Below are positions 19,840-31,063 of a stretch of 64,000 bases of DNA, in pieces; the stretch's first letter is position 1, and each line of letters starts with the position of its first letter. This stretch comes from Mesorhizobium australicum. GTDB taxonomy: Bacteria; Pseudomonadota; Alphaproteobacteria; Rhizobiales; Rhizobiaceae. The stretch lies in NCBI RefSeq assembly GCF_900177325.1, contig NZ_FXBL01000004.1:3534001-3598000 (forward strand), given 5' to 3'. The notes below the pieces were generated by a model, which worked only from the letters and a program-made list of their open reading frames with translations, had not been told where the DNA came from and did no database searches. Position numbers and translations under genes: made by a program.

Positions 19840-20771
19840 ATCTTCTTCCCCGCCTTGGATTTCTTGGCCTGCTCGCTCAGCGCGGCTTCGCGGCGCGTCG
19901 CGGCCTCCGGGGTGAGCTTCACGACCACCCTGTCCTCCAGCCGCATGTCGACGGTGGCGACGTCGCGCGACAGGATGCCCTGCTCGCGGTCGAGACGGGC
20001 GATGTCGGCGATCGCGGCATCCTCACCGTGCTCGGGGAGGCGGATGGTCACGCCATTCTCCAGCCGCAGGTCCCAGCGCCGGTCGGCGACGCGGATGAAT
20101 GCCTTCACGCGGGCGGACAGCTCCGGCGTCCTGGCGACGCGGGACATGAATTCGGCGGCGCGCTCGTTGGCGCCAGCGCCGACAAAAACCGGCAGCGTGG
20201 CATAGCGCGGATGGTTGAACGGCACGATGATGCGACCGGCATCGTCGATCAGCGACAGCTGCTGGCCATGCTGCCAGATCGCCAGCGGCTTCTTCTCCGC
20301 AAGCTCGACCTCGAGCACGTTCGGGTAGATCTTGCGCACAGAAGCGTCGGACACCCAGGGCATGTTTGCGATGCGCTCGCGCGCCGCGTCGGCATCGAAG
20401 CCGACCAGCGAGGTCCAGCCGTCGAGGCCGAGTTCCTGCAGCACGTCGATTTCCGACGTCTCCTTGTTGCCGGCCATGCGGACGTCTTCGATCGCGAAGC
20501 CGCTGCGCGCGGTGACAGCCTGGATCACGGCCGGCGCGTGGCCGCCGACGATCGCGCCGTAGACACCGGTCGCCGACATAAGGACAGCCGTCATGATCGT
20601 CGCCGCATAGCGGGGCGCCGTGACATCACCGGAGACGAGGCGACCGAGAACACGCGCAGGCTTGCGCAGCCAGCGCGGCAGCACGATGCCGTCCCACGCC
20701 GCAGCCGCGCGGGACGCCGCGGAGCGATCCGCAACCTGCCGCGCACCCTGTGACGACTTCAACGCAAACAC
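19836..20771 (-). CDS. ftsQ: Cell division protein FtsQ
   Basis: A 311-residue bitopic divisome protein. A cytosolic basic tail and one transmembrane helix (about residues 56-78) precede the POTRA domain ([20 protein letters not shown]) and the beta domain that binds FtsB/FtsL. The start is a GTG at 20771, chosen because GGAGG lies 7 bp upstream and inside the end of ddl. A TTG at 20792 is the only longer choice. It overlaps ddl by 13 bp and ftsA by 4 bp, so translation of ddl-ftsQ-ftsA is coupled. Confidence 0.93.
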   Translation of the reverse strand: MFALKSSQGARQVADRSAASRAAAAWDGIVLPRWLRKPARVLGRLVSGDVTAPRYAATIMTAVLMSATGVYGAIVGGHAPAVIQAVTARSGFAIEDVRMAGNKETSEIDVLQELGLDGWTSLVGFDADAARERIANMPWVSDASVRKIYPNVLEVELAEKKPLAIWQHGQQLSLIDDAGRIIVPFNHPRYATLPVFVGAGANERAAEFMSRVARTPELSARVKAFIRVADRRWDLRLENGVTIRLPEHGEDAAIADIARLDREQGILSRDVATVDMRLEDRVVVKLTPEAATRREAALSEQAKKSKAGKKI

Positions 20772-21685
20772 GAAGCGTCCTCCACCATCCAACTCAGAAG
20801 CTCGCCGAAGTCATGACCAGCATGCTGGGCGATCTCGGGCACAAGCGATGTCGGCGTCATGCCCGGCTGGGTGTTCACTTCGAGCCAGACGAGCTCACCA
20901 TTCTCCGAATAGCGGTCGTCGTAGCGGAAGTCGGAACGAGAGACGCCCCGGCAGCCGGTTGCTTGATGAGCCTTGAGCGCCAGTGTCTGTATTTTTTGGT
21001 AAATATTCGGTGAAATTTTTGCAGGGATTTCGTGTTTCGACCCGCCCTTCACATATTTCGAATCGTAGTCGTAGAAGGAATGGCCGACCGGAACGATCTC
21101 GCAGACGCCGAGCGCCACATCGCCCATGACGGCGCAGGTCAGCTCGCGACCATGGATGTAGCGTTCGACCATCACTACATCGCCGTAACGCCACTCGCTC
21201 GACCCGATGACCTGCGGCGGATGCGACTGATCCTCCTGGACGATCACGACGCCGAAGCTCGACCCCTCGCTGACCGGCTTCACCACGTAGGGCGGCTTCA
21301 TCGGATGCTTCGAACCGATGGCATGCCGGTCGAGCACCTTCGCCTCGGCCACCGGAATGCCGACCGCCTTGGCGATCCGCTTTGCCTGCTCCTTGTTCAT
21401 CGCAAGCGCGGACGCCATCACGCCGGAATGGGTATAGGGAATCTGGAGATATTCGAGGATGCCCTGGATGGTGCCATCCTCACCGAAAGGACCATGCAGC
21501 GCATTGAAGGCGACATCGGGCGCCAGATCGCCAAGCACGCGCGCGACGTCGCGTCCGACATCCACCCGCGTCACACGATAGCCGACCTTTTCCAGAGCAT
21601 CCGCGCAGGCATTGCCGGACGACAACGACACGGGCCGCTCGGACGAAAATCCGCCCATCAGAACAGCTACGTGCTTACCTGTCAT
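20759..21685 (-). CDS. ddl: D-alanine--D-alanine ligase
   Basis: A 308-residue ATP-grasp enzyme making the D-Ala-D-Ala dipeptide for lipid II. The N-terminal [19 protein letters not shown] is the DdlB signature. Central [19 protein letters not shown] binds ATP, and [18 protein letters not shown] near the end holds metal and D-Ala binding residues. Unlike the other dcw genes, it is preceded by a 234-bp non-coding gap holding six GANTC sites. An internal promoter for ddl-ftsQAZ is therefore likely. Confidence 0.96.
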   Translation of the reverse strand: MTGKHVAVLMGGFSSERPVSLSSGNACADALEKVGYRVTRVDVGRDVARVLGDLAPDVAFNALHGPFGEDGTIQGILEYLQIPYTHSGVMASALAMNKEQAKRIAKAVGIPVAEAKVLDRHAIGSKHPMKPPYVVKPVSEGSSFGVVIVQEDQSHPPQVIGSSEWRYGDVVMVERYIHGRELTCAVMGDVALGVCEIVPVGHSFYDYDSKYVKGGSKHEIPAKISPNIYQKIQTLALKAHQATGCRGVSRSDFRYDDRYSENGELVWLEVNTQPGMTPTSLVPEIAQHAGHDFGELLSWMVEDASCLR

Positions 21686-21735
21686 GCCCCGGTGTCCCTC
21701 TCCGGTCGGGTTGGCGATGACGTTCCAAGAATTCA

Positions 21736-21842
21736 GAGTCCGAGTCTTCCGGTGGATTCCCCCGCCAGACGGAAAACGCGGTTACGCGTCGAACGACTCA
21801 AATCAGGAAACGCTTTAACCCAAGGAATCAGAACTGGGATTC
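21736..21842. promoter_or_regulatory. Cluster of six GANTC (CcrM) methylation sites upstream of ddl-ftsQAZ
   Basis: GANTC occurs at 21736, 21742, 21755, 21795, 21825 and 21838, six sites in 107 bp, against about one per 256 bp expected with even base use. In alphaproteobacteria GANTC is methylated by CcrM and read by GcrA at cell-cycle promoters. The cluster lies in the only long gap of the dcw cluster, 51-157 bp before the ddl start. I found no clear -35/-10 pair, so the promoter itself is inferred. Confidence 0.6.
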
Positions 21843-21919
21843 GCTGGCAAGCCAAGATTGTGGAGAGGGTCGCGAAGCTTGCGTCGGGCTGACGAGCCGC
21901 GCCTGCCAAGTCGCGGAAA

Positions 21920-22477
21920 TCACGGAGATTTCCGTTTCATGATAAGTGAGCGGGCGTCGTCGAGCTGGGGCTGGTAATCGCGCAACACCGAGTAAAAGTC
22001 GCCCTTCTCGAGCACGCATTGCAGGTTGTTCAACGCCCAGAATTCGGCCGGGCTAACGAAGGCTTCCAGCAGATTGGCGCCATCGCGTTCGTCGATTTCG
22101 CGGCACAGGAACTCGAATAAGACGAGCGTATCGGCGGCGGGCATCTGGAAATGGAGGTCCCCTTCGATCGGGGGGACGCCTGTTTTCAACGCGCGCGTTT
22201 CGAAGCCCAAGGGTCGGATCGGGATGAATGTCTCCTCGGGGGTGAGGATCGTTCGCGCTGCCGCAACCGCGTCCATCCAGCGGTCGCCTTGAGCGCGTGG
22301 CAAGGACACGGCGAGGTGGCGCCGAAGCGTATCGAGCGAGCGGAGTTCGGCAGCATGCGCGATTGCGCTTTCGAGCCGACGTCCCCCATGGTCGCCTAGC
22401 TCTCGCTCTAGCCAGGCGAGAACAACGACAGCCTCGCATACACTCAGCCGGAGTGACTCGTCGGGCCGAAGCCGCAT
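21920..22477 (-). CDS. Unknown helical protein embedded in the dcw operon, with internal duplication
   Basis: A 185-residue soluble protein not recognised as any family. Its ATG shares a base with the murB stop (TAATG at 22475-22479), so it is translationally coupled to murB. Two related helical blocks are visible. Residues about 14-52 (VVLAWLEREL...LESAIAHAAELRSLDTLRRHL) align without gaps with about 115-153 (LFEFLCREID...LEAFVSPAEFWALNNLQCVL), with 12 identities over 39 columns by my hand count. No signal peptide, membrane helix or catalytic motif is seen. The location suggests a role in wall synthesis or its control, but that is only inference. Confidence 0.7.
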   Translation of the reverse strand: MRLRPDESLRLSVCEAVVVLAWLERELGDHGGRRLESAIAHAAELRSLDTLRRHLAVSLPRAQGDRWMDAVAAARTILTPEETFIPIRPLGFETRALKTGVPPIEGDLHFQMPAADTLVLFEFLCREIDERDGANLLEAFVSPAEFWALNNLQCVLEKGDFYSVLRDYQPQLDDARSLIMKRKSP

Positions 22478-23439
22478 TAAAGCAACTGTCCCAGAAACTC
22501 GTCCACTTCCTTGCCTTTCTTGAAGTTTCCGAGTCGCTTGATTTCCCATTCGAGCCGGATGCCGGAGGTCTCCAGCACCTTGGCCCGCACGGTCTCGCCG
22601 AGGAATTCGAGGTCGTAGCCGGTCGCCGTGCCGGTGTTGATGATGAAGTTGCAGTGCATCGGCGACATCTGCGCGCCGCCGATCATCAGGCCGCGGCAGC
22701 CGGCCTTGTCGATCTCCTTCCAGGCGGACGTGCCCGGCGGGTTCTTGAACGTCGAGCCGCCTGTCTTCTCGCGGATCGGCTGCACCGTCTCGCGATGATG
22801 CTGCACGGCGTCCATCGCCGCTTTGATCGCCTCGCGATCCTCGGGAACGCCCTCGAAAATCGCCGAGGTGAAGATCAGGTCCTTGGCAGCGGAGGAGTGA
22901 CGGTAGGAATAGCCCATCTGCTCGTTGGAGAGCACGTGGAGCTCGCCCTTGCGATCGAGCGCCCTCACCTCGACGACGCGTTCGCGCGTCTCGACCCCAT
23001 TGGCGCCCGCGTTCATGCGCAGCGCCCCGCCGATCGCGCCGGGAATGCCGTGGTAGAAATGGAAGCCGCCGATGCCGGCCTCCAAAGCAAGTGCCGCGAC
23101 GCGCTTGTCGGGACAGGCAGCGCCGGCGCGGATCCGCGTCGGCGAGATCGCCTCAACCTCGCCAAATCCCTTCGCCGAAAGCCGCACGACGAAGCCGGGT
23201 ATGCCGCCGTCGCGCACCAGCAGGTTCGAGCCGATGCCGACCACCATCACCGGCACATCGTCCGGCACCGCCTTGAGGAAGGCGGCGAGGTCGTCCTCGT
23301 CGGCCGGCTGGAACAGCACCTCGGCCACCCCGCCGGCGCGGAACCAGGTGATCTTGTCCATCTCCGCGTCCGGTGTGATCCGGCCGCGCAGGCCCTCCAG
23401 CCGCCCCTCGAGACGCTTCAGGAGGTCGGCGCCGCTCAT
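22477..23439 (-). CDS. murB: UDP-N-acetylenolpyruvoylglucosamine reductase
   Basis: A 320-residue FAD-dependent reductase forming UDP-MurNAc. FAD-binding motifs include [14 protein letters not shown] and [18 protein letters not shown]. The catalytic serine lies in [10 protein letters not shown], and the [11 protein letters not shown] segment marks a type IIb-like MurB. The start at 23439 overlaps the murC stop (ATGA). The stop overlaps the ATG of the following unknown gene. Confidence 0.96.
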   Translation of the reverse strand: MSGADLLKRLEGRLEGLRGRITPDAEMDKITWFRAGGVAEVLFQPADEDDLAAFLKAVPDDVPVMVVGIGSNLLVRDGGIPGFVVRLSAKGFGEVEAISPTRIRAGAACPDKRVAALALEAGIGGFHFYHGIPGAIGGALRMNAGANGVETRERVVEVRALDRKGELHVLSNEQMGYSYRHSSAAKDLIFTSAIFEGVPEDREAIKAAMDAVQHHRETVQPIREKTGGSTFKNPPGTSAWKEIDKAGCRGLMIGGAQMSPMHCNFIINTGTATGYDLEFLGETVRAKVLETSGIRLEWEIKRLGNFKKGKEVDEFLGQLL

Positions 23440-24854
23440 GCAGGCCCTCCGTAGCCGCCGGCCGCCAGCTCCTTCGGCAGCGCGTAGGCCCACTGGGTGA
23501 TGTTGCCCGCGCCGAGGAAGACGACGAAATCGCCCGGCTTCGCCAGTTCGCGCACGATTGGAGCGACGGCGGCGGCACCCTCGATATGGCGGGCGTCGCG
23601 GTGGCCGCCGGAGCGGATGCGCGCGGTCAGCGCGTCGGAGCTCACGCCCTCGATCGGGTCCTCGCCAGCCGGATAGACCGGCGCGAGCAGCACCGTGTCG
23701 GCATCGTTGAAGCAGGAAGCGAACTCGTCGAACAGGTCGCGCAGGCGGGTATAGCGGTGCGGCTGCGCGATCGCGATGACGCGGCCCTTGGTCGATTCGC
23801 GCGCAGCCTTGAGCACGGCACGGATCTCGACCGGATGGTGGCCGTAGTCGTCGAACACCTCGACGCCGTGCCACGAGCCCGTATGCGTGAAGCGCCGCTT
23901 GACGCCGCCGAAGGAGGCGATGCCGGCGCGGATCGCGCGGTCCGCGATGCCGAGTTCATGCGCCACAGCGATCGCGGCGGTCGCATTCGAGACGTTGTGC
24001 CGGCCGGGCATCGGCAGGCGCAGGCCGTCGATCGCGACGATCTCGCCGGTCTTGCGGTTGCGGATGGTGACGTCGAACAGCGACGCAGCCCCGTCCATGC
24101 GATGATTGCGGAAGCGCACATCGGCCTGCGGGTTCTCGCCGTAGGTGACGACGCGGCGGTCTTCGATCCGACTGACCAGAGACTGCACCTCGGGATGGTC
24201 GATGCACATCACGCCGAAGCCGTAGAACGGCACGTTCTCGACGAACAGGCGGAACGCCTCCTTGACCTTGTCAAAGGTGCCGTAGTGATCGAGGTGCTCG
24301 GGGTCGATGTTGGTGACGACCGCGATGTCGGCGGGCAGCTTGAGGAAGGTGCCGTCGCTCTCGTCGGCCTCCACCACCATCCAGTCGCCCTCGCCCATGC
24401 GCGCATTGGTGCCATAGGCGTTGATGATGCCGCCATTGACCACGGTCGGGTCGAGCCCGCCGGCCTCCAGCAGTGTCGCGACCATCGAGGTCGTCGTGGT
24501 CTTGCCATGCGTGCCGCCGATGGCGATGGCCTGGCGGAAGCGCATCAGCTCGGCCAGCATCTCGGCGCGGCGCACGATCGGCAGCAGCTTTTCGCGCGCG
24601 GCGGCGAGCTCCGGATTCGACTTCTTGATCGCGGTCGAGACGACGACCACCTCGGCCTTGCCGAGGTTCTCGGCCTTGTGGCCGACGAAGCACGGGATGC
24701 CCTTGTCGCGCAGGCGCTGGACATTGGCGCTGTCGGCCTGGTCCGAGCCCTGCACCTGATAGCCAAGATTGTGCAGCACCTCGGCGATGCCGCTCATGCC
24801 GATGCCGCCGATGCCGATGAAATGCACGAGGCCGATGGTCTGCGGCATCTTCAT
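23436..24854 (-). CDS. murC: UDP-N-acetylmuramate--L-alanine ligase
   Basis: A 472-residue Mur ligase adding L-Ala to UDP-MurNAc. The Rossmann motif [17 protein letters not shown] lies at the N-terminus. The ATP loop [11 protein letters not shown] lies near residue 110, and the C-terminal domain has [10 protein letters not shown] and RYTRLRDLF. It overlaps murG and murB by 4 bp each, consistent with a single polycistronic message. Confidence 0.96.
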   Translation of the reverse strand: MKMPQTIGLVHFIGIGGIGMSGIAEVLHNLGYQVQGSDQADSANVQRLRDKGIPCFVGHKAENLGKAEVVVVSTAIKKSNPELAAAREKLLPIVRRAEMLAELMRFRQAIAIGGTHGKTTTTSMVATLLEAGGLDPTVVNGGIINAYGTNARMGEGDWMVVEADESDGTFLKLPADIAVVTNIDPEHLDHYGTFDKVKEAFRLFVENVPFYGFGVMCIDHPEVQSLVSRIEDRRVVTYGENPQADVRFRNHRMDGAASLFDVTIRNRKTGEIVAIDGLRLPMPGRHNVSNATAAIAVAHELGIADRAIRAGIASFGGVKRRFTHTGSWHGVEVFDDYGHHPVEIRAVLKAARESTKGRVIAIAQPHRYTRLRDLFDEFASCFNDADTVLLAPVYPAGEDPIEGVSSDALTARIRSGGHRDARHIEGAAAVAPIVRELAKPGDFVVFLGAGNITQWAYALPKELAAGGYGGPA

Positions 24855-25975
24855 GCGCCGACACCTCCCTTGATCGCCTGGATGGTCTTGCCGGAGGCAA
24901 TAGCCTCTGTGAGGTCGGCGAGCAACTCGGCAGCGTTCGTTCGCGCAACCGTACGCGCACCGGCTGCCATGGCCGCCAGGCGATCCGGATCGCCGACCAG
25001 CGCTGCAATATCAGCCGCCAGATTGTCGGCATCGATCGTCGGCTGCCGCCTCAGGACCGCCGCGCCGGCATCCACGAGCAGTTGCGCATTGTGCCCCTGA
25101 TCGTCGTCCAGCGCATGGGGAAGCGGGACGAGGATCGACGGCCTGCCGATCACCGACAGTTCGAGTACGGTCGATGCGCCGCCGCGCGACAGCACGAGAT
25201 GCGAATTGGCCATGCGCTGCGGCAGGTCCGAAAAGAACGGCTCGACATCTGCCTCGACGCCCAGTTCCGCATAGCGCGCCTTCACGCGCGCCTGATCTTC
25301 GGCGCGCGCCTGCTGGGTCAGGACGATGCGGGACCTTACGCCATCCGGCAGCTTTGCAATCGCCTCCGGAACTATGTCCGAAAAGAACCGCGCGCCTTGG
25401 CTGCCACCGAACACCAGCATCCGGATCGGCCCATGGTCGCGAGGCTGATCGTACGCGGCGCCTTGCAACGCCAGAACGGCCGGACGCACGGGATTGCCGA
25501 CTTCGACGATCTTCGCCGCATTCGGTCCGGCGGCTTTTAGGAACCCGCCGGCGACGGCCGTGACGCGCCGGGCCAGCGCCTTGTTGGCGCGGCCCATCAC
25601 GGCGTTCTGCTCGTGGACCAGCGTCGGCACGTTCCGGCGCGTCGCCGCGTAGAGCGGCGGCAGCGTCGGATAGCCGCCGAAGCCGACGACTGCCTTCGGC
25701 CTGATCTTCGCGATCACGGCCGAAGCCTGCCGCACGCCCTGCCATATGCGCCAGAAGGCGCGCGCCAGCGCGACCGGGTTCTTCGAGCCGAACGTCGCCG
25801 AGCGGATCGGATGGATCGCGCTCGCCGGGAAAGTGCCGGCATAGCGCTCGGCCCGGTCGTCGGTCGCCAGATGCACCTCCCAGCCGCGCGCCGTCAGCTC
25901 GTGCGCCAGCGCCTCGGCCGGGAAGAGATGTCCGCCGGTACCGCCGGCGGCAAGCAGGATCACACCCTTCGACAT
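24851..25975 (-). CDS. murG: Undecaprenyldiphospho-muramoylpentapeptide beta-N-acetylglucosaminyltransferase
   Basis: A 374-residue GT28 glycosyltransferase that converts lipid I to lipid II at the inner face of the membrane. The G-loop [16 protein letters not shown], the second glycine loop [13 protein letters not shown] and the UDP-GlcNAc site [14 protein letters not shown] are all present. It starts 3 bp after the ftsW stop and overlaps murC by 4 bp. Confidence 0.96.
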   Translation of the reverse strand: MSKGVILLAAGGTGGHLFPAEALAHELTARGWEVHLATDDRAERYAGTFPASAIHPIRSATFGSKNPVALARAFWRIWQGVRQASAVIAKIRPKAVVGFGGYPTLPPLYAATRRNVPTLVHEQNAVMGRANKALARRVTAVAGGFLKAAGPNAAKIVEVGNPVRPAVLALQGAAYDQPRDHGPIRMLVFGGSQGARFFSDIVPEAIAKLPDGVRSRIVLTQQARAEDQARVKARYAELGVEADVEPFFSDLPQRMANSHLVLSRGGASTVLELSVIGRPSILVPLPHALDDDQGHNAQLLVDAGAAVLRRQPTIDADNLAADIAALVGDPDRLAAMAAGARTVARTNAAELLADLTEAIASGKTIQAIKGGVGA

Positions 25976-25978
25976 CGG

Positions 25979-27130
25979 CTACTCGGCCGGCATCATGCGG
26001 CTGTCGAAGGCGCCGAAGCTGGAGCGCCGCGTTTCGGGCCGCTTGCGGGTCAGCGCCAGCACCATGCCCATGGAGAGCGCCATCGCCACCAGCGACGAGC
26101 CGCCATAAGAGATGAAGGGCAGCGTCATGCCCTTGGCCGGCATCAGGTGCAGGTTCACGCTCATATTGATGATCGACTGCAGGCCGAACTGGATGACGAG
26201 ACCGGCGACCGCAAAGCGGGTGAAGTCGTCATATTCCCGCAGCGCGATCTTCAAGCCCCGGAGTACGATGAACGCGAACAGCGCGACCAGCAGGAAGCAC
26301 AGCACCAGGCCGAACTCCTCCGCCGCGACGGAGAAGATGAAATCGGTATGGCTGTCGGGCAGGATGCGCTTCGACACGCCCTCGCCCGGCCCGCGGCCGA
26401 ACCAGCCGCCGCTGATCATCGCGTCGCGCGCCATGTCGGTCTGGAACGTGTCGCCCTCGCCGGTCAGGAACTTGTCGATGCGGGCCGCGACATGCGGGAA
26501 GACGGTGTAGGCCATGAATGCTCCGCCCGCGCCGAGCGCGCCGAGCACGATGATCCAGATCCAGGCCATGCCGGCCATGAAGAACATCACGCCCCAGGTG
26601 CCGACGATCAGCATGGTCTGGCCGAGGTCGGGCTGGGCGACCAGCAGCGTCACCACGACGCCGAGCAGGATCATGGCGAAGAGGTTGCCGGGGATGTCCG
26701 GCTGGCGCGCATGCTCGGCGAACAGCCAGGCGCAGATGACCACGAAGGCGGGCTTGAGGAACTCGGACGGCTGCAGCGAGACGCCGGCAAGCGACACCCA
26801 GCGGCGCGAGCCCTTGATCTCGACGCCGATGAACAGCGCCAGCACCATCAGCACGATCGAGGCGATCAGCAGCAGGATGGCGAGACGCCGAATCTGTCGC
26901 GGTTCAAGGAAGGAGACTCCGAGCATCACCGCCAGCGCCGGCAGCATGAAGACGATCTGGCGGGTGACGAAGTGGTATTCCTCCAGCCCGATACGCTCGG
27001 CCACCGCCGGGCTCGCCGCGAAGGAGAGCACGATGCCCAGCACCATCAAGGCCAGGAAGGCCGACAGGAACCAGCGGTCGACGGTCCACCACCAGTTGGA
27101 AACTAGTCCGCGATCGGTGCGGCTGGTCAT
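25979..27130 (-). CDS. ftsW: Peptidoglycan glycosyltransferase FtsW (SEDS family)
   Basis: A 383-residue protein with about ten transmembrane helices. It is the SEDS polymerase that works with PBP3 (FtsI) at the septum. Recognisable segments are GSRRWVSLAGVSLQPSEFLK, the catalytic-Asp loop region and SYGGSSLVAMALSMGMVLAL near the end. Its ATG shares a base with the murD stop (TGATG), and murG begins 3 bp after its own stop. Confidence 0.95.
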   Translation of the reverse strand: MTSRTDRGLVSNWWWTVDRWFLSAFLALMVLGIVLSFAASPAVAERIGLEEYHFVTRQIVFMLPALAVMLGVSFLEPRQIRRLAILLLIASIVLMVLALFIGVEIKGSRRWVSLAGVSLQPSEFLKPAFVVICAWLFAEHARQPDIPGNLFAMILLGVVVTLLVAQPDLGQTMLIVGTWGVMFFMAGMAWIWIIVLGALGAGGAFMAYTVFPHVAARIDKFLTGEGDTFQTDMARDAMISGGWFGRGPGEGVSKRILPDSHTDFIFSVAAEEFGLVLCFLLVALFAFIVLRGLKIALREYDDFTRFAVAGLVIQFGLQSIINMSVNLHLMPAKGMTLPFISYGGSSLVAMALSMGMVLALTRKRPETRRSSFGAFDSRMMPAE

Positions 27131-28530
27131 CAGCGTGTCCCTCCGATGGGCTCTATGCCGTCGAGCGCCAGCACGGCGGCGCGGAACGCATCGCCCCTGA
27201 CCTCGAAATTCTTGAACTGGTCGAAGCTGGCGCAGGCGGGCGACAGGAGCACCACCACATCGCCGGCCTCGTCCTTCGCGGCATCCGCCGCGGCGTGCTC
27301 CACGGCAGCCGCGAGCGTGCCCGAAATCTCGTAGGGCACCGCCTCGCCGAGCGTGGCGGAAAAAGCGGGGGCCGCTTCGCCGATCAGATAGGCGCGCGCG
27401 ATACGCGGGAAGAAGGAGCGCAGCGGCTCGATACCGCCTTCCTTGGGCAGGCCGCCGGCGATCCAGTAGATACGCGGAAAGCTCGACAATGCCGGCGCGG
27501 CCGCATCGGCATTGGTCGCCTTGGAATCGTTGACGAAAAGCACGTTGCCCTTGCGGCCGATCTGCTCCATCCGGTGCGCGAGGCCCGGAAAGCTGTCGAG
27601 CCCGTGCTGAATGTCCTTCAGGTCGAGGCCGACCCGAAGGCAGGCCGCCACCGCGGCAAGTGCGTTCTGGGCATTGTGCTGGCCGCGCAGCGAGCCGATG
27701 TCCTCAAGCGTGGCGATCTGCGTGATCCGCCCGCCCTGTGCCCTTAGCAGCGCGAAGCCGTCGGCGAAGTAGCCGTCGGTGACGGCGAGCCGCTTGGAGA
27801 TGCGGATGACGTCGTGGCCCGCACGCTCCAGCCGGTCGGCGACCTGGGCGCAGTGGATGTCGTCAACGCCGATGATCGCGGTCTCGCTGCCCGCCACCAG
27901 CCGCTCCTTGATCGATGCGTAGTGCTGCATGGTGCCGTGCCTGTCGAGATGGTCAGGCGTCAGGTTGAGCAGCAGGCCCGCGGTCGGATTGACCGACGGC
28001 GCGAGATCGATCTGGTAGGACGAGCACTCGACCACATAGTGCCGGTCGGGCGTCGGCGGATCGAGCGTCATCACGGCGCGGCCGATATTGCCGCCCATCT
28101 GCGTGTCGCGCCCGGCTGATGAGAGCATGTGCGCGGTCAGCGCCGTGGTCGTGGACTTGCCGTTGGTGCCGGTGATGGCGATGAACGGCGCGTCGGGCGC
28201 GGCGCGCCGGCGCTCGCGGGCGAAGAGCTCGATGTCGCCGATGACCTCCACGCCGGCACCGCGCGCCAGGTCCACCGTCCAGTGCGGCTTCGGATGGGTC
28301 AGCGGCACGCCGGGCGACAGGACGAAGGATGTGAAGCCCGACCAGTCCACATGCCTGAGATCGATGGTCGAAATACCCTGCGCGCCGGCCTTGGCTACGC
28401 TCTCAGGATTGTCGTCCCATGCGGTGACGTCCGCCCCGCCCTCGATCAGCGCGCGCGCGGTGGCGATGCCCGAGCCGCCGAGCCCGAACAGCGCGACCTT
28501 CTTGCCGGAGAGGGAGGTGGCCGGGATCAT
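27130..28530 (-). CDS. murD: UDP-N-acetylmuramoylalanine--D-glutamate ligase
   Basis: A 466-residue Mur ligase adding D-Glu. The N-terminal Rossmann motif [18 protein letters not shown] is followed by the P-loop [13 protein letters not shown] and by [15 protein letters not shown] in the C-terminal domain. The ATG at 28530 shares its first base with the mraY TGA. It is full length, with all Mur ligase invariant residues I could check. Confidence 0.96.
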   Translation of the reverse strand: MIPATSLSGKKVALFGLGGSGIATARALIEGGADVTAWDDNPESVAKAGAQGISTIDLRHVDWSGFTSFVLSPGVPLTHPKPHWTVDLARGAGVEVIGDIELFARERRRAAPDAPFIAITGTNGKSTTTALTAHMLSSAGRDTQMGGNIGRAVMTLDPPTPDRHYVVECSSYQIDLAPSVNPTAGLLLNLTPDHLDRHGTMQHYASIKERLVAGSETAIIGVDDIHCAQVADRLERAGHDVIRISKRLAVTDGYFADGFALLRAQGGRITQIATLEDIGSLRGQHNAQNALAAVAACLRVGLDLKDIQHGLDSFPGLAHRMEQIGRKGNVLFVNDSKATNADAAAPALSSFPRIYWIAGGLPKEGGIEPLRSFFPRIARAYLIGEAAPAFSATLGEAVPYEISGTLAAAVEHAAADAAKDEAGDVVVLLSPACASFDQFKNFEVRGDAFRAAVLALDGIEPIGGTR

Positions 28531-29612
28531 CAGCGCAGCTTCAGGGTCGAGAGGCCGATGAGGGCCAGGATGACGGCGATGATCCAGAAGCGGATCACGA
28601 TCTGGCTCTCGGTCCAGCCGAGCTTCTCGAAATGATGATGGATCGGCGCCATCAGGAAGACGCGCCGGCCGGTCATCTTGAAGTAGCCGACCTGGATGAT
28701 CACCGACATCGCCTCCATCACGAAGAGACCGCCGATGATGGCGAGCACGATCTCGTGTTTCGTGGCCACCGCGATCGAGCCAATCAGGCCTCCCAGGGCA
28801 AGCGAACCCGTGTCGCCCATGAAGATCGCCGCCGGCGGCGCGTTGAACCACAGGAAGCCGAGGCCGGCGCCGATCACCGCGCCGAGCACCACGGCTAGTT
28901 CGCCCGTGCCGGGGGTGAAGTGGATCTGCAGGTAGTCGGCGAAAACCGCGTTGCCGGCGAGATAAGCAATGACGCCGAACGAGGCGGCGGCGATCATCAC
29001 CGGCACGATGGCAAGCCCGTCGAGACCGTCGGTCAGGTTCACCGCGTTGCCCGCGCCGACCATCACCACCGCTGCGAACGGAACGAAGAACCAGCCGAGA
29101 TTGACAATGAAGTCCTTCACGAACGGGAAGGTCAGGGACGAAGAGAACGGCGCGGTGCCCGCCCGCATGATCACATAGGCTGCGATGCCGGCAACGGTGA
29201 ACTCGATCGCGAGGCGCACCCGGCCGGAAACGCCGAGATGCGACTGTTTCGTCACCTTCATGTAGTCATCGTAGAAGCCGATCGCGCCGAACGAGATCGT
29301 CACGAAGAGCACCACCCAGACATAAACGCTGGCGAGATTGGCCCACAGCAACGTCGAGCCGATGATGCCACTCATGATCATCAGCCCGCCCATGGTCGGC
29401 GTGCCGGCCTTCTTGAAGTGGGTCTGGGGACCATCCGCGCGGATCGGCTGACCCTTGCCCTGGCGGATGCGCAGCGAATTGATGATCGTCGGCCCGAACA
29501 TGAACACGATCAGCGCGGACGTGATCAGCGCCCCTCCCACGCGGAAGGTGATGTAGCGGAAGACGTTGAACGCCGAGACCTGGTCGGCGAAATCAACGAG
29601 TAGCGTGAGCAT
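28530..29612 (-). CDS. mraY: Phospho-N-acetylmuramoyl-pentapeptide-transferase
   Basis: A 360-residue ten-helix membrane enzyme transferring phospho-MurNAc-pentapeptide to undecaprenyl phosphate (lipid I). Catalytic and Mg-binding segments are [28 protein letters not shown] and [12 protein letters not shown], and the [21 protein letters not shown]-terminus is diagnostic. It lies 26 bp after murF and overlaps murD by one base. Confidence 0.97.
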   Translation of the reverse strand: MLTLLVDFADQVSAFNVFRYITFRVGGALITSALIVFMFGPTIINSLRIRQGKGQPIRADGPQTHFKKAGTPTMGGLMIMSGIIGSTLLWANLASVYVWVVLFVTISFGAIGFYDDYMKVTKQSHLGVSGRVRLAIEFTVAGIAAYVIMRAGTAPFSSSLTFPFVKDFIVNLGWFFVPFAAVVMVGAGNAVNLTDGLDGLAIVPVMIAAASFGVIAYLAGNAVFADYLQIHFTPGTGELAVVLGAVIGAGLGFLWFNAPPAAIFMGDTGSLALGGLIGSIAVATKHEIVLAIIGGLFVMEAMSVIIQVGYFKMTGRRVFLMAPIHHHFEKLGWTESQIVIRFWIIAVILALIGLSTLKLR

Positions 29613-29638
29613 GCGGTTCGCCCCCCAACGGACGGAAT

Positions 29639-31063
29639 TCAGGCGCGTCTCTGGCTCTCGCCTTCGACAGGAAAGTTCTTGATCAGCGCATCGACCAGCT
29701 TCGAGAAGCCGATGCCCTTGGATGACTTGACCACCACGACGTCGCCGGGCCGGAGCGCGGCGAGCACGATCGGCTTCAGCTCGTCGACATTGGCTGCGTG
29801 TGCGCCCAGCCGCTGCGGCGGCAACCTTGCGGCGAGCGCGGCCATCTCCGCGCCGCCGAGGAAGACGAGGTCCGTCGCGGTCGGCGCGATGAGGTCGGCG
29901 AGCGCGCCATGCAACTGCTCGGCATGCGCGCCGAGCTCCAGCATGTCGCCCAGCACCGCGATGCGACGGCCGCCCTTGGCCGGTTCCGTCCGGTCGAGCA
30001 GGTCGATCGCCGCCTTCATCGAGGCAGGATTGGCGTTGTAGCTCTCGTCGATCAGCGTGATGCCACCGGCAAGGCGATGCCGCCGCCCGCGGCCAACCTC
30101 GGCCTGAAGCCCGGCGAACGCCTCCGCGACTGCCGCGAGGTCCGCCTCGGCGAGCCGCGCGGCTCCCAGCACCGCAAGTGCATTCTGGACCATATGACGA
30201 CCCGGTGCGCCGACCCTCGCAGCAATCCGGTCGCTGCCGATGCCCACGGCGATGTCGGAATGATCCGCCGACAGCTCGCAGCCGAGCAGGCGCACGTGCG
30301 AACGCTCCTGCTCGCCGAAGGACACGACATGTGCGACGCCCGCCGCCTTCGCAAGCTTTTCCAGCAGCTTGTACTGCGCGTCGTCGCGGTTGAGCAGCGC
30401 GTATCCGCCCGGCTCGATCCCCTCGAATATCTCAGCCTTTGCGCGGGCGATCTCCTCGATCTTGCGGAAATGGCCGAGATGGGCGGCGGCGATCAGCGTG
30501 ATGATCGCGATGTGCGGCCTGACCAGCTTGACCAGCGGCCGGATCTCGTCGGGATGGTTCATCCCGATTTCGAACACCGCATAGTCAGTGTCCTCAGGCA
30601 GCCTGGCGAGCGTCAGCGGCACGCCCCAGTGATTGTTGAATGACTTTTCCGACGCATGCACCGAACCGACAGCCGACAGGACGTGCCGGAGCGCCTCCTT
30701 GGTGGTCGTCTTGCCGGCCGAGCCGGTGACGGCAATGATCTTTCCCTTGGCCCGGGCGCGCGCGGCGATCGCGAGCTTCACAAGGCCCTCCAGAACGTCG
30801 TCCACGACGATCATCGGTGTGGTGATGCGTCCGAGCGCCGGCAGCTTTCCTTCCGCAACCACCAGCAATGCGGCCCCCGCCTTGACAGCGGCAGTTGCGA
30901 AGTCGTGCCCGTCGAGCGCATCGCCCTTGATGGCGAAGAAAGCTTCGCCGGGCTTGAGCGTGCGGCTGTCGATCGAGATGCCGGTGATGCCTTGCGGCAG
31001 CACGCCGATCGGCCGTCCGCCCATCGCCTCGACCATCGCCTGGGCCGTCCAGAGCAGGCTCAT
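29639..31063 (-). CDS. murF: UDP-N-acetylmuramoyl-tripeptide--D-alanyl-D-alanine ligase
   Basis: A 474-residue Mur ligase adding the D-Ala-D-Ala dipeptide made by Ddl. It has the N-terminal substrate domain ([19 protein letters not shown]), the P-loop [14 protein letters not shown] near residue 115, and the C-terminal [22 protein letters not shown] 31063 overlaps the murE stop by 4 bp. Confidence 0.96.
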   Translation of the reverse strand: MSLLWTAQAMVEAMGGRPIGVLPQGITGISIDSRTLKPGEAFFAIKGDALDGHDFATAAVKAGAALLVVAEGKLPALGRITTPMIVVDDVLEGLVKLAIAARARAKGKIIAVTGSAGKTTTKEALRHVLSAVGSVHASEKSFNNHWGVPLTLARLPEDTDYAVFEIGMNHPDEIRPLVKLVRPHIAIITLIAAAHLGHFRKIEEIARAKAEIFEGIEPGGYALLNRDDAQYKLLEKLAKAAGVAHVVSFGEQERSHVRLLGCELSADHSDIAVGIGSDRIAARVGAPGRHMVQNALAVLGAARLAEADLAAVAEAFAGLQAEVGRGRRHRLAGGITLIDESYNANPASMKAAIDLLDRTEPAKGGRRIAVLGDMLELGAHAEQLHGALADLIAPTATDLVFLGGAEMAALAARLPPQRLGAHAANVDELKPIVLAALRPGDVVVVKSSKGIGFSKLVDALIKNFPVEGESQRRA

